From Cylindrospermum sp. FACHB-282 (GTDB lineage: Bacteria > Cyanobacteriota > Cyanobacteriia > Cyanobacteriales > Nostocaceae), in NCBI RefSeq assembly GCF_014697195.1, contig NZ_JACJRJ010000005.1, forward strand, positions 62,001 to 126,000: DNA of 64,000 nt, in the 5' to 3' direction. A model generated the notes under the pieces. It was not told the origin of the DNA. It made no database searches and was given only the letters and a program-made list of their open reading frames with translations. Of the stretch, positions 32,347 to 41,577 are shown one piece after another. Made by a program: the position numbers and the translations under genes. Each line of letters opens with the position of its first letter. Within the stretch, counting starts at the first letter, position 1.

Positions 32347-33528
32347 TTATTGAGAACGCAAAGATTCAACTGGATCTAATTTACTAGCTCTTAGAGCAGG
32401 TAAGAAGCTAGAAATGATGCCTACTACCATAGCAGAATTTAGAGAAATAAGAGGCGTTTGATAATTAAATTCATAAGGTAAATTTAATATGTTTACTGCC
32501 AAAATGGTAATTCCTTGAACAGTAGCGATCGCTATAATTCCTCCTACCACACTAATGATTGTGGCTTCTAGTAAAAATTGAATTAAAATATCTTTTTGAC
32601 TTGCACCGATAGCTCTTCTTAATCCAATTTCTGGTGTACGCTCTACCACTGATGCTATGCTAATATTAGCAATTCCTACTCCTCCTACTATGAGTGCAAT
32701 TCCCCCAATTAGTAAGAGAATAATAGTTACTTGATTTAACAAGTTTTCTGATTTTTTCATTTGTTGAATATTGCTATAAGCATCAATATTTAAATTTGTA
32801 AATCTCTTTTTCAACAATTTTATCGCTTGAATTTTAACTTTATCTAAATCTTCTGAGCGAGTTGGAGTGATAATAATTTGTTCAAAAAAAGGATTGGATA
32901 TGACGGCTTGATATACGGATAAAGGAATTAATATTAACCCTTCTTTTTCACTCCCATAGCTACTAGCTTTACTTTGAATAACTCCTTTAATATAATAAGA
33001 TTTATCTTGAAAATAAATCATTTTATCCAGAGGATTTTTGCCTTTGAACAAGTTTTGAGCTACTAATTGATCAATCACGACAACTGGATATTTTTGTTGT
33101 AAATCATTAAATGTGAAGAAATTCCCTAAAATTAATTTTCTTCCAGTAATTCGTAAAAACTCTGGTGTCACGGCTTGAGAGTTGGCAGCTATTTTTTGAT
33201 TCCCATATAAAATAAAATTATTACTACCATTTTCAAGAGGAGCAATATAACTCCAACCTGACAAACTTTTTTTTAACCATTCCAAGTCTTCTGGTTGATA
33301 TTTTTTTGACTGATATGTCACTAAATCACTAGGTGAATAAACAACGATTTGTGGAGATTCCATTTCCTCTAATTGTTTTTTTAAAAATGTTTTACCAACA
33401 TCACTTACTTGTAATGTTCCACTAATAGCAAATACCCCCATAAATACACCCAAACTACTCAGAAAAAAGCGTAAAGGATTACTGCTTAAAGATTTAATAC
33501 TTAAAAATAATAAATCATTAGGTTTCAT
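32347..33528 (-). CDS. MacB/FtsX-type ABC transporter permease
   Basis: 393 residues: one N-terminal membrane helix (PLRFFLSSLGVFMGVFAISGTLQ), a periplasmic core domain (about 45-265, MacB_PCD), then three C-terminal helices with the FtsX signature (VVERTPEIGLRRAIGASQKDI) and a last LPALRASKLDPVESLR. MacB-type permeases do not move substrate through the membrane; they pump it from the periplasm through TolC by mechanotransmission. An ATPase is needed, either fused or in a separate gene. None is in this operon. DevC/DevB-like systems of Nostoc glycolipid export share this design. It lies 21 bases after the adaptor gene. Confidence 0.92.
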   Translation of the reverse strand: MKPNDLLFLSIKSLSSNPLRFFLSSLGVFMGVFAISGTLQVSDVGKTFLKKQLEEMESPQIVVYSPSDLVTYQSKKYQPEDLEWLKKSLSGWSYIAPLENGSNNFILYGNQKIAANSQAVTPEFLRITGRKLILGNFFTFNDLQQKYPVVVIDQLVAQNLFKGKNPLDKMIYFQDKSYYIKGVIQSKASSYGSEKEGLILIPLSVYQAVISNPFFEQIIITPTRSEDLDKVKIQAIKLLKKRFTNLNIDAYSNIQQMKKSENLLNQVTIILLLIGGIALIVGGVGIANISIASVVERTPEIGLRRAIGASQKDILIQFLLEATIISVVGGIIAIATVQGITILAVNILNLPYEFNYQTPLISLNSAMVVGIISSFLPALRASKLDPVESLRSQ

Positions 33529-33549
33529 TAACCTACCTCTTTTCTAAAA

Positions 33550-35076
33550 TTAATTAAGTTTAACTGAAACATAATTACCTTCATTTAATTTAGTTTCAAA
33601 CGAAGGAATTAATACTTCGTCTCCTATTTTTACACCTGATTTAACTTGAACATTATCTAATCCTTGCAAACCCAGTTTAATAGGTTTTTTCAATGCTTTA
33701 CCTTGTGCATTTTGCATCCAAACAAAAGTTTCTGACTCAGTTTGTTGAATTGCTTCATTTGGGATAACCATTACTTTATCAAGTCGAGATAAAATCAACG
33801 TAACTGTGACTGGAGTCCCAGGAACGATATTTTTATTTACTTGATCTAAGCGCACAATTGCTGTTAATTTAACATTATCTGAATTCTGATTATTATTACT
33901 TTCTGCTTCTCCTGCTAATAGAGAAATTTGCTGGATTTTTCCTGTTATTTTTTTTGATTCTAACCCTAATACACTAATTTCGGCTTGTTGTCTCAATTTA
34001 ATTTGAGTTGCATCTAAAGGAGATAGTTTTAATTCAACAATTTGTTGAGTAGGATCACCAATTAACAAAACATCTCCTTTTGGTTCAATTACATCACCTA
34101 CTTTGACTTGCAGATTAAGAATAACACCATCAACAGGAGACATAATTACTGTTTTACGTAATTCTTCGGCAATTTTTTGACGTTGAATTTTTGTTTTTTC
34201 TAGCTCTCTAACAACTTGATTTAATCCTATTTTAGCTTGATTAAGTTCTTGTTGAGCTTGTTCAACTTTGGATTGGGCTTCTTGAAATTTTTGTTGAGGT
34301 TCAGATTTGTTGTTTTTTACATTTTCAAGAAAACTTTTTAAATCAAGTTCTTGTTTTTCTAAATTTATTTTACTCAATGATAGCTCATCTTTAGTAGTAG
34401 TTAAACTACTTTCTGCTCCAGTTACTTGTTTCTCTTGATCTTTTAAGCCATCCTTGGAAATAAAATCTCTAGCAAATAATTGCTGATTTTCCTCTAATTT
34501 AACTTTTGCTTCTGCTAAAGTACTTTCTGCTTGACTAATTGCTTGTTGTTTTTTATTAAAATCTAATTTCGCTTTTTCAATTTCCCACAATATTTCTTGT
34601 TTCTTATTAGCAATATCTTGAAGATAAGTTTTTTGAATATTTTGGTATTCTTTTTTACTGTCCAATAGTTTCTTGGTGGCTCGTTGTAAAGCCAAATTTT
34701 TATCACTAATTTGGAATGATTTATCTTTTAAGTCAGACTCAAATTCTTGTAATTTAATTTGGGATTCTGCATCTCGCAGCCGAATTAAGACTTGATCTTT
34801 TTTTACTGTGTCTCCAATTTTAACTAAAACTTGTTCTACTGTTCCTGTTGTGGGAAATTTAATGGTTCTTTGATTATCTAATTTTAAAATTCCACTTTCT
34901 CCGGTAATTTTATTTTCTACTTCGCCTTGAGTTACTGTCACCATGCTAACAGTTACAGGTTGGGTATTACTTTTGAGAACTGAGCCAAAAACTAACCAAC
35001 CTCCAAGAGTAACAACGGTTAAACTTGCGGAGATGGTTAACCATTTAAATCCTGGTTTGAATTTAAAATTTTTCAT
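33550..35076 (-). CDS. HlyD/MacA-type periplasmic adaptor
   Basis: 508 residues. An N-terminal membrane anchor (WLTISASLTVVTLGGWLVFGSV) leads to the lipoyl half TTGTVEQVLVKIGDTVKKDQ (about 73-93). A very long coiled-coil hairpin (about 105-305, Lys/Gln/Glu rich) follows, then the second lipoyl half MSPVDGVILNLQVKVGDVI and the beta-barrel/membrane-proximal domains (VMVIPNEAIQQ). The hairpin is longer than in MacA, closer to DevB-like adaptors. It is first in the adaptor-permease-TolC operon. Confidence 0.92.
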   Translation of the reverse strand: MKNFKFKPGFKWLTISASLTVVTLGGWLVFGSVLKSNTQPVTVSMVTVTQGEVENKITGESGILKLDNQRTIKFPTTGTVEQVLVKIGDTVKKDQVLIRLRDAESQIKLQEFESDLKDKSFQISDKNLALQRATKKLLDSKKEYQNIQKTYLQDIANKKQEILWEIEKAKLDFNKKQQAISQAESTLAEAKVKLEENQQLFARDFISKDGLKDQEKQVTGAESSLTTTKDELSLSKINLEKQELDLKSFLENVKNNKSEPQQKFQEAQSKVEQAQQELNQAKIGLNQVVRELEKTKIQRQKIAEELRKTVIMSPVDGVILNLQVKVGDVIEPKGDVLLIGDPTQQIVELKLSPLDATQIKLRQQAEISVLGLESKKITGKIQQISLLAGEAESNNNQNSDNVKLTAIVRLDQVNKNIVPGTPVTVTLILSRLDKVMVIPNEAIQQTESETFVWMQNAQGKALKKPIKLGLQGLDNVQVKSGVKIGDEVLIPSFETKLNEGNYVSVKLN

Positions 35077-35711
35077 GCTGATTTATAAATACTATTTAAA
35101 ATAGTTAGTTGCCCAGATATACTTCCAAGCAATATGAACGGAAAAATTTACTAGCTGTGACAGAACGATAGATAAGCTTTAAAGCTTTCATGTCAGAATT
35201 GCTCATGTAATTGGACAATACTTTGCATATACGTACATACGCTAGTACATAATATAAAACCTTGTGAAAATAATACTAGCATTTATACTAGACTTTTTAG
35301 CTACTAAAAAAATTCATTTCATCTTGATGAAAGTAGCAGATTTATAAAATTGCGGTGAACTTAATCAGTGCTAACTTTATTTCATTTAGTAAAATTAATC
35401 ACTAAATTTCAAATAAAAATAAATGTAACATATTACACATTTGAAGCGTTAAGCTTTACCGCAAATTAGTTTTGAAGCATATCTATAGTATTGGTATATT
35501 AATTTTGCTTAGTATCTTTAGTAACTAAATATTTTGAGTTCAGCAAGCTCACTATAAAAGCTTAAGAAAACGTTACTCAATGAAAATACGGTGATTAAAA
35601 TCAGCAACTGAAGAGATGGTTAAATATCTCTTGGTGAAAGAAAATTAGCTGGTGAGGATAGGAAGGAAAGGAAAATCAATCCTATCCCATTCAGGTGGAC
35701 TACTTACAGAT
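35077..35711. other. AT-rich intergenic region upstream of the efflux operon
   Basis: About 635 bases without a gene. It has short palindromes such as ACGTACATACG but no repeat or RNA I can name. The promoter of the efflux operon (reading left) should be at its left edge. Its base composition is as AT-rich as the operon itself. Confidence 0.4.
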
Positions 35712-36098
35712 TTAGGGTTTCTGGCTGGCCAAAAACTGACGCAAGCTTAATAAACTCAGGGTTTGTCCCAAATTTAGGGGCAGAATCGATATTCCTTCCA
35801 GTCGGGACTGCACCCAACCATCGCCCCAGTACCATTCATGAAACCCGTCAATGCCACCACTAAGTAGCAAGCGCAGGCAGTTAGTTTTTGCTATGTCCAC
35901 TTGATGATCAATCTGGATTGGCCCAGTCCAAGTAGTAAACTGAAATCCTGGTTGCAGTTCTTCAGGCATTCCTGGGGCAAAGCGTTGCCCTAAGAGCCAT
36001 TTTTCTAGTTGGGCTGGATGCAGTATACTGTCGTGAATTGCATCGGCTGATGCTTCAATTTCGATTCGGAGTTGGCTTTGTTGGAAAGTACCCAGCAT
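35712..36098 (-). CDS. SRPBCC/START-like hypothetical protein
   Basis: 128 residues from MLGTFQQSQLRIEIEA; the frame is open 69 bases further but that part looks non-coding. The pattern, beta strand LRIEIEASADAIHDSILHPAQLEKWL, then GFQFTTWTGPIQIDHQVD, then a glycine/tryptophan-rich turn (GFHEWYWGDGWVQSRLEG) and a C-terminal helix (TLSLLSLRQFL), fits the helix-grip fold of the SRPBCC superfamily. Such proteins bind hydrophobic ligands. No catalytic residue is evident. It is divergent from hslO with 139 bases between. Confidence 0.6.
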   Translation of the reverse strand: MLGTFQQSQLRIEIEASADAIHDSILHPAQLEKWLLGQRFAPGMPEELQPGFQFTTWTGPIQIDHQVDIAKTNCLRLLLSGGIDGFHEWYWGDGWVQSRLEGISILPLNLGQTLSLLSLRQFLASQKP

Positions 36099-36237
36099 TT
36101 TTGGAGAATTGCCTAGAGGCGAGACATGATTATTTCTAATATTGCAAATATAATTACTGGTGATCATGGCACCACTTTTCTACCAGATGAGAACTTAGAA
36201 TAGAAAAGTGTACTTGTTAAGAAATGTAAGGTAATTC

Positions 36238-37143
36238 ATGGCGGATCAGTTAATTCGTGCCACTGCGGCCGATGGTGGGATTCGTGCAGTAGGTGTGATC
36301 ACCACACGCTTAACAGAAGAAGCACGGGGGCGCCACAAGCTTTCCTATGTGGCGACAGCAGCACTGGGTCGGTCTATGGCAGCGGGCTTGTTAATGGCTT
36401 CTAGTATGAAGCGAGTGGGGTCTAGGGTCAACGTCCGGGTGAAGGGCGATGGGCCTTTGGGAGGTATACTAGTAGATGCAGGGTTAGATGGCACAGTACG
36501 TGGCTATGTAGAAAACCCCGCTGTGGAATTGCCTCCCAACGCCAAAGGTAAGCTAGATGTTGGCGGTGCAGTGGGTAGGGGCTACCTCTACGTTGTGCGG
36601 GATATCGGTTACGGTTTTCCCTACTCTAGTACAGTTGAACTGGTTTCTGGAGAAATTGGTGATGATGTGGCTCATTACCTGCTTAATTCTGAACAAACAC
36701 CTTCAGCTCTGGTTTTAGGTGTGTTCGTGGGGGCAGGTGGAGTAACAGCTGCTGGAGGGTTACTGATACAAGTGTTGCCCAAAGCTGCTAGAGATGAAGC
36801 CCTAGTTGCAAAGCTGGAATCACGGGTAGCTGGTTTGGCGGGATTTACGCCTTTGTTGCAAGCTGGGAAGACCTTGACCGAAATCTTTGATGATCTGCTG
36901 GGCGATATGGGGGTGAAGATATTTCCGGAAAGCCAGATATTGCGCTTCCACTGTGGTTGCTCTTTTGAGCGCGTGCTAGGGGCACTTAAAATTTTAGGAG
37001 CAGCGGAACTGCAAGACATGATTGTTAAAGATGATGGTGCTGAGGCAACTTGTGACTTTTGTGGCAGTGTTTACCAGGCAAGTAGCGATCATCTAGCTCA
37101 GTTAATTGTTGATTTGCAAGGGTCGTCCTCGGTTTCAGGATAA
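36238..37143 (+). CDS. hslO: Hsp33 redox-regulated chaperonin
   Basis: 301 residues, family size. The N-terminal core (from QLIRATAADGGIRAVGVITT) includes GRSMAAGLLMASSMK and VRVKGDGPLGGILVDAG. The C-terminal redox switch has the four zinc cysteines as CxC in FHCGCSFERV and CxxC in CDFCGSVY. Under oxidation these form disulfides, the zinc leaves and the chaperone becomes active against aggregation. It stands alone. Secure. Confidence 0.97.
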   Translation: MADQLIRATAADGGIRAVGVITTRLTEEARGRHKLSYVATAALGRSMAAGLLMASSMKRVGSRVNVRVKGDGPLGGILVDAGLDGTVRGYVENPAVELPPNAKGKLDVGGAVGRGYLYVVRDIGYGFPYSSTVELVSGEIGDDVAHYLLNSEQTPSALVLGVFVGAGGVTAAGGLLIQVLPKAARDEALVAKLESRVAGLAGFTPLLQAGKTLTEIFDDLLGDMGVKIFPESQILRFHCGCSFERVLGALKILGAAELQDMIVKDDGAEATCDFCGSVYQASSDHLAQLIVDLQGSSSVSG

Positions 37144-37315
37144 AGTATAAAAGAATACTAATTTCTGAAATTGTTAATGCTATCTGTGGAGATAGGTGAA
37201 TATAGCGCCTTGATTGGGCAGTTGAGACAACTTGGCGGTTTTTTTGATTAGCTATGTACTTCTTCACTGTTTCCTAATTGTAGTATCTTAGATTTATCTT
37301 CAAAGAGGTTTAAGG

Positions 37316-37875
37316 GTGCTAGTTTTAGAGGCTAAGTTAAAAGGTAAACAAGGTCAGTACAATGCTTTGAATGAAGCGATTTGTACTACCTTGTTTATCT
37401 GGAACAAAGCCTTGAGACACTGGGAGGATAAGCAAGGTGTTAGCAATAACATCCAGCAAAAATTGTGTGCAGTATTAGCCGAAGCATTTACTTGGGTTGG
37501 GGAACTAAACTCAATGGCTCTTGGTGCTGATGCTGATAAAGCTTTTCTGGCAATCAAGGGTTTCTATGGCTATCGCCAAGCTAAAAAGCCAGTCCAGGTT
37601 GGCTATCCACAATTTGGAGAATGGGGTGATTCTGTCGAATACAAAAGTTTTGGGTGGAAGCTTGCGAAAGAAAATATCTAATTTTGACTGATGGTTTTAA
37701 GGCAGGAACTTTTAAGCTGATTAGTAATATTAACTGAAGCTTTTATGCTCCACAGCAAATTAAACGGATTTCAGTTGCAGGGCCAGGGCAAACCCAAAGG
37801 TTGGAGAAACTCCTGAGGATAAGTTGGCTGTTTACAAGGAGAATCCCACAGCCTCAATCTGTGGGAGCATCAATA
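37316..37875 (+). pseudogene. tnpB: Decayed IS200/IS605 tnpB (N-terminal part) with right end
   Basis: A GTG-started frame of 121 residues (LEAKLKGKQGQYNALNEAI, TLFIWNKALRHWEDKQGVS, WVGELNSMALGADADKAF, VEYKSFGWKLAKENI) is the N-terminal helical part of a TnpB/OrfB RNA-guided nuclease. It stops at 37681; TDGFKAGTFKL continues in the next bases, also TnpB-like. The RuvC domain and zinc finger are missing: an internal deletion joins this front to a 3' end with AGAATCCCACAG/CTGTGGGA hairpin and the tail GCATCAAT (37841-37875). No activity is expected from the protein. Confidence 0.8.
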
Positions 37876-37935
37876 AGGCAAAAATGGAATTATCGGTCGC
37901 CAACAGATCGCTATTCAATTATTTTGGTGTGAGAG

Positions 37936-40050
37936 ATGACAGAGCGGGATACTCCAGACAGTTGGTCTCCAGCCGGAGCAAGAGAGCCAGATCCAAAGAA
38001 AAGATTATCCCGAACAGGACAATTCGGCGAAACTGAAGTATTTGGTGTCCCAGCTACTGGTTCTACCTCTAAGCCAGTAAAGCGGCGAAAAAAAACTAAT
38101 CCCGTAAGTCCTGCAAAGAGGCTACGCCAACGCCTAGCATCTGGTAAAGAAGGATTAGTGATAAACAGTCATTCAGAAGAAACTTCTCAACCCACTAAGA
38201 TGACTGCGAGATTACCACGGTGGATGAAAAGCTGGGTGTCGTGGTCATTATTGCTAACGTTGATTCCCGGTAGCATAGGATTTCTGGCGATAAGTATGCT
38301 GTTTAAGCTGCCATCTGCCCCTAATTGCCCGGCGATTTTTTGGCCTTTGGCTAGTGCGTCGGTGCGGCTACACTGCGCTCAGTTGGCGGCTTCTAAGCAG
38401 ACAGTAACGGATCTGCTACAAGCGATCGCTCTCGTGAAGCAGTTGCCACCAAATCACCCGCTGCGGGGAGAAATTGATCGTTTTTTAGAACAATGGTCGC
38501 GGGATATTTTGCAGCTAGCGGATCAGAGTTTTCAATCGGGGGAATTAGAGGAAGCGATCGCTACTGCCCGCCAGATTCCAGAAGGAATGGCAAATGGTAA
38601 ATTAGTAGACGAGCAAATTAGCAAATGGCAGACCATCTGGTCAAAGGCAGAAGGAATTTACCAAGAAGCCCAGAAAGAACTGGGAGAAAGGCACTGGCAA
38701 TCGGCGTTTATGTTGTCTGCCAGATTGCTGCGGGTGGACAATAAATTTTGGTCGAGTACTAAGTACGATCAATTGAATCGCCTGATTGCCTCGGCGCGGG
38801 AAGATGGCGATAAGCTGGGCAAAGCTGAAAATCTGGCTGACAACGGCGGAGTAAATAATTTGCTAGAAGCTATCAAGCTAGCGGAGTCGATTGGGCAGGA
38901 AAGTTCCCTTCATCAAAAAGCTCAGGAATTGATTCCCGTATTTGGACGCAAGATGCTGGATTTGGCACAGTCCAAGATGAAAAGGCGAGATGCGGATGCA
39001 GCGCTGGAGATTGCTAGACAAATTCCCGCAATCACGAAATTGCAGACGGAAATCGACGACTTTATTGCTTTGGGTGAGGCCCAAAGAAGTGCTTGGATCG
39101 GTAGTATTTCTGGTTTAGAGGAAGCAATTTCCCAAGCACAACAAATTAATGCTTCTAGGGCAGTTTATGATCAGGCGCAACAACTGATTGCCCGTTGGCA
39201 GTTGGAGATTGAAGCTGTTTCCCGCTTGGAAAAAGCACGAACCTTGGCTAGCCTGGGAACAGTCAACGATTTAACAGCAGCGATCGCAGAGGCCCAGGTA
39301 ATCCCTGCTAGTAACCCCCGCGCCTCAGAAGCTAGGCAAGATGTGAATCGCTGGCGATCGCAAGTGGAGACAATTGAAGACCAGCCTTACTTGGATCGCG
39401 CTCAACAAATAGCTCTATTAGAGGATGTTAATTCTTTGCAAGCGGCGATCGCCGAAGCTAGTCAAATTCGCAATGGTCGTGCATTGTATCCAACAGCAAG
39501 GAAACAAATTCGCACTTGGACGGCGAAGATTCAGCGCATTCAAGACCAACCCTACTTAGATCAAGCACGCGCACTAGCTGACAGTGGTGATCTACCCACT
39601 GCCATTAATACAGCTCAACAACTGGCATCTTCGGGACGGGCACTTGCTGGTGAAGCACAGGGGGCGATAGATGACTGGCAAGGGCAAATCCGTGGTAAAG
39701 AAAACTGGAAGAAAGCGCGGGAAGTGGCACTTACTGGCACGCCTGAAGCTTTGGTTGAGGCTATCCGGTTAGCGGATCGGGTGTCAGTACGTAGCATGTT
39801 ACGCATGGATGTGAATCTTGCTATTGACCAATGGAGTCTACAATTGTTACAAATAGCACGCTCTCAAAGTGAGTCTGATATCCCCAAAGCTATTGAGACT
39901 GCTAGGTTGATTCCTCGTGGTAATACTGCTTACAGAGAGGCCCAAGCCCAAATTCGGACTTGGCGGGAATTTCTCAATCCTCAGCCTGCACCTGCACCTG
40001 AAGTTACACCCCAAGAAACCCAGCCATTACCAACTACCACTGGGCAGTAA
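37936..40050 (+). CDS. Single-pass membrane protein with long helical repeats, unknown function
   Basis: 704 residues. The first 90 are polar, basic and probably cytoplasmic (RKKTNPVSPAKRLRQRLASG). One membrane helix follows (about 100-125, WSLLLTLIPGSIGFLAISML). The rest is a series of degenerate helical repeats of about 60-75 residues, each with a DLxxAIxxAxxIP core and a W plus an ExxPYLDxA linker (compare EDQPYLDRAQQIALLEDV with QDQPYLDQARALADSGDL). It ends in a Pro/Thr/Gln tail. Similar cyanobacterial proteins are often labelled chromosome segregation ATPase, but no ATPase motif is present. TPR-like scaffold is a reasonable guess. Confidence 0.75.
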   Translation: MTERDTPDSWSPAGAREPDPKKRLSRTGQFGETEVFGVPATGSTSKPVKRRKKTNPVSPAKRLRQRLASGKEGLVINSHSEETSQPTKMTARLPRWMKSWVSWSLLLTLIPGSIGFLAISMLFKLPSAPNCPAIFWPLASASVRLHCAQLAASKQTVTDLLQAIALVKQLPPNHPLRGEIDRFLEQWSRDILQLADQSFQSGELEEAIATARQIPEGMANGKLVDEQISKWQTIWSKAEGIYQEAQKELGERHWQSAFMLSARLLRVDNKFWSSTKYDQLNRLIASAREDGDKLGKAENLADNGGVNNLLEAIKLAESIGQESSLHQKAQELIPVFGRKMLDLAQSKMKRRDADAALEIARQIPAITKLQTEIDDFIALGEAQRSAWIGSISGLEEAISQAQQINASRAVYDQAQQLIARWQLEIEAVSRLEKARTLASLGTVNDLTAAIAEAQVIPASNPRASEARQDVNRWRSQVETIEDQPYLDRAQQIALLEDVNSLQAAIAEASQIRNGRALYPTARKQIRTWTAKIQRIQDQPYLDQARALADSGDLPTAINTAQQLASSGRALAGEAQGAIDDWQGQIRGKENWKKAREVALTGTPEALVEAIRLADRVSVRSMLRMDVNLAIDQWSLQLLQIARSQSESDIPKAIETARLIPRGNTAYREAQAQIRTWREFLNPQPAPAPEVTPQETQPLPTTTGQ

Positions 40051-40092
40051 TTTAGAAAACACCATTCTCTAGATTTTACATCATCCTTGTAA

Positions 40093-40119
40093 GTAGGGGC
40101 ACAGCAATGCTGTGCCCCT
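40093..40119. repeat. Dispersed palindrome, terminator-like
   Basis: TAGGGGCACAGCA and TGCTGTGCCCCTA form a 13-bp stem. This palindrome is a common intergenic repeat in Nostoc-like genomes. It separates two convergent genes and may end both transcripts. Confidence 0.7.
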
Positions 40120-40130
40120 ATCCCGTGAGT

Positions 40131-40760
40131 CTACAAATATTCTCTAACCCAAGTGCGGAAAACGCGAGTTGTGGCAATTTGTCCAATCTTTTTACTTTCT
40201 TCGATAAATCGGGGAATTTCTTTGATTGATATAGGTACAAATGTTGGGCTGATTTGAGTTTCTGAATATTGCCCGTTGGCGAGGGTGTAAATTCTTAATG
40301 TAGTTCCATTAAAGCGCCAAAATTCGGCAATTCCCATTGAAGCGTAAAGTTTTAATTTGTCAATTTTGGGTCGGGAGTATTCTACCTCTAGAACTAGGTC
40401 TGGGGGTGGGTCAAATGCTAAATTAATATTGTCTTTCTCTCGGACTAATAACTCGTTTTGGATGTAATAACTGCTGTCTGGTTCAGCACCATATTCTAAA
40501 TCATCTCTTGTTAATGTTAGTGAACCAACCCGGTTAACTTCTAATCCTAACTCTTCACATAATACCCCAACGAAAACCTCAATTAGGCGGTTTGAGCTTT
40601 CGTGCGGCTTGAGTGGAGTCATAATTTCTATGGTTCCCTTGTCGTAAGCAATTCTGTTTGTGCGGTCTGAACCCATCTCAGCCAGCATAATTTTAAATGT
40701 CTGCCAGGTGATGTTTTCAAGTAAAACTCTGGTTTCTCCGGGTGTTGCTGTCGTTACCAT
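40131..40760 (-). CDS. Uma2-family (DUF820) PD-(D/E)xK nuclease-like protein
   Basis: 209 residues. The family core is clear: the Asp of PPPDLVLEVEYSRPKID followed by the ExE/K pattern (LEVEYSR...KLKLYASMGIAEFW), with GIAEFWRFNGTTLRIY downstream. Uma2 proteins occur in dozens of copies in cyanobacteria, have a restriction-endonuclease-like fold and no firmly established role. It lies convergent to the repeat protein. Function as a nuclease is a family inference. Confidence 0.88.
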   Translation of the reverse strand: MVTTATPGETRVLLENITWQTFKIMLAEMGSDRTNRIAYDKGTIEIMTPLKPHESSNRLIEVFVGVLCEELGLEVNRVGSLTLTRDDLEYGAEPDSSYYIQNELLVREKDNINLAFDPPPDLVLEVEYSRPKIDKLKLYASMGIAEFWRFNGTTLRIYTLANGQYSETQISPTFVPISIKEIPRFIEESKKIGQIATTRVFRTWVREYL

Positions 40761-41031
40761 AGTTTATTTTTTTCAGCGGTGATAAATCGGAAGAACAAAT
40801 AATTTTTATTTTAGGATGTTTGTAGAAACTTAGTTTATGTAATTATCCTCTGCTCACTCTTCTTTGTACTTCTGCGCGACAGCAGTCGCTACAACGGGGG
40901 TAACCCCCGCAAAGCGCTATCTTTTCTGGGTGAGAAAAGACGATATACACTCACAGTTAACTCATCAGGATTAATTAAAATTTCTATCTTTGTACCTATT
41001 GAAGAGTGAGATTCATGCAACCTTTCAGAAA

Positions 41032-41253
41032 CTAAACATCAAGAAAAACATCAATATTAACTTGAGCTTGTTTCAAGATATTTCTGAGTGTTCCTTCTTT
41101 AATGTCTCGATGATGAGGAATCGTCGTTTTTTGATTGGTTTCTGGATTAAACCAAATTTCATGATCTCCCTTTGCTGACCGATAAAATTGAAATCCCAAT
41201 GCTCCTAACTTTTTAGTCACTTCTCGATAAGAAAAACCTGCTAATCTTCCCAT
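41032..41253 (-). CDS. HicA-like toxin (YcfA family)
   Basis: 73 residues with the small dsRNA-binding-like fold: FSYREVTKKLGALGFQFYRSAKGDHEIWFN, then TTIPHHRDIKEGTLRNILKQA. The His of GDHEIW is the catalytic position of HicA messenger interferases. It overlaps by one base the HicB-like gene upstream. Here the antitoxin comes first, the reverse of E. coli. Activity is by family. Confidence 0.87.
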   Translation of the reverse strand: MGRLAGFSYREVTKKLGALGFQFYRSAKGDHEIWFNPETNQKTTIPHHRDIKEGTLRNILKQAQVNIDVFLDV

Positions 41254-41492
41254 TATACATCCATGATCAGAGGATATTCAAAGTGAGAAGGCAAGCCTTG
41301 AAACTGAAGGTCGTGATTATTTTGCTTTTCTAAATCTAATAATATTTTAGCTATATCCTCGGCAATTTCTATAGCTTCCTGTACTGTTTTTCCTTCGGCG
41401 ACTAAACCCTGTAAATCATCACTGGTTGCCACAAAATATTCTTGACCATCTTCTATAAATTTTTCAACTTTGAGTCTAATTAGTGTTTGCAT
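41253..41492 (-). CDS. HicB-like antitoxin
   Basis: 79 residues: VEKFIEDGQEYFVATSDDLQGLVAEGKTVQEAIEIAEDIAKILLDL is the partial RNase-H-like HicB fold. No clear C-terminal DNA-binding helix-turn-helix is present, so autoregulation may be lacking. It precedes hicA with stop/start overlap and the two are a toxin-antitoxin pair. Confidence 0.83.
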   Translation of the reverse strand: MQTLIRLKVEKFIEDGQEYFVATSDDLQGLVAEGKTVQEAIEIAEDIAKILLDLEKQNNHDLQFQGLPSHFEYPLIMDV

Positions 41493-41577
41493 TTACTTAC
41501 CCTTTTCCGCCAAAAACAATGTGAATGATTTTTCAGTTCTGCTACTACCGATTTTATGAAATCGTCCCCATACAGAA

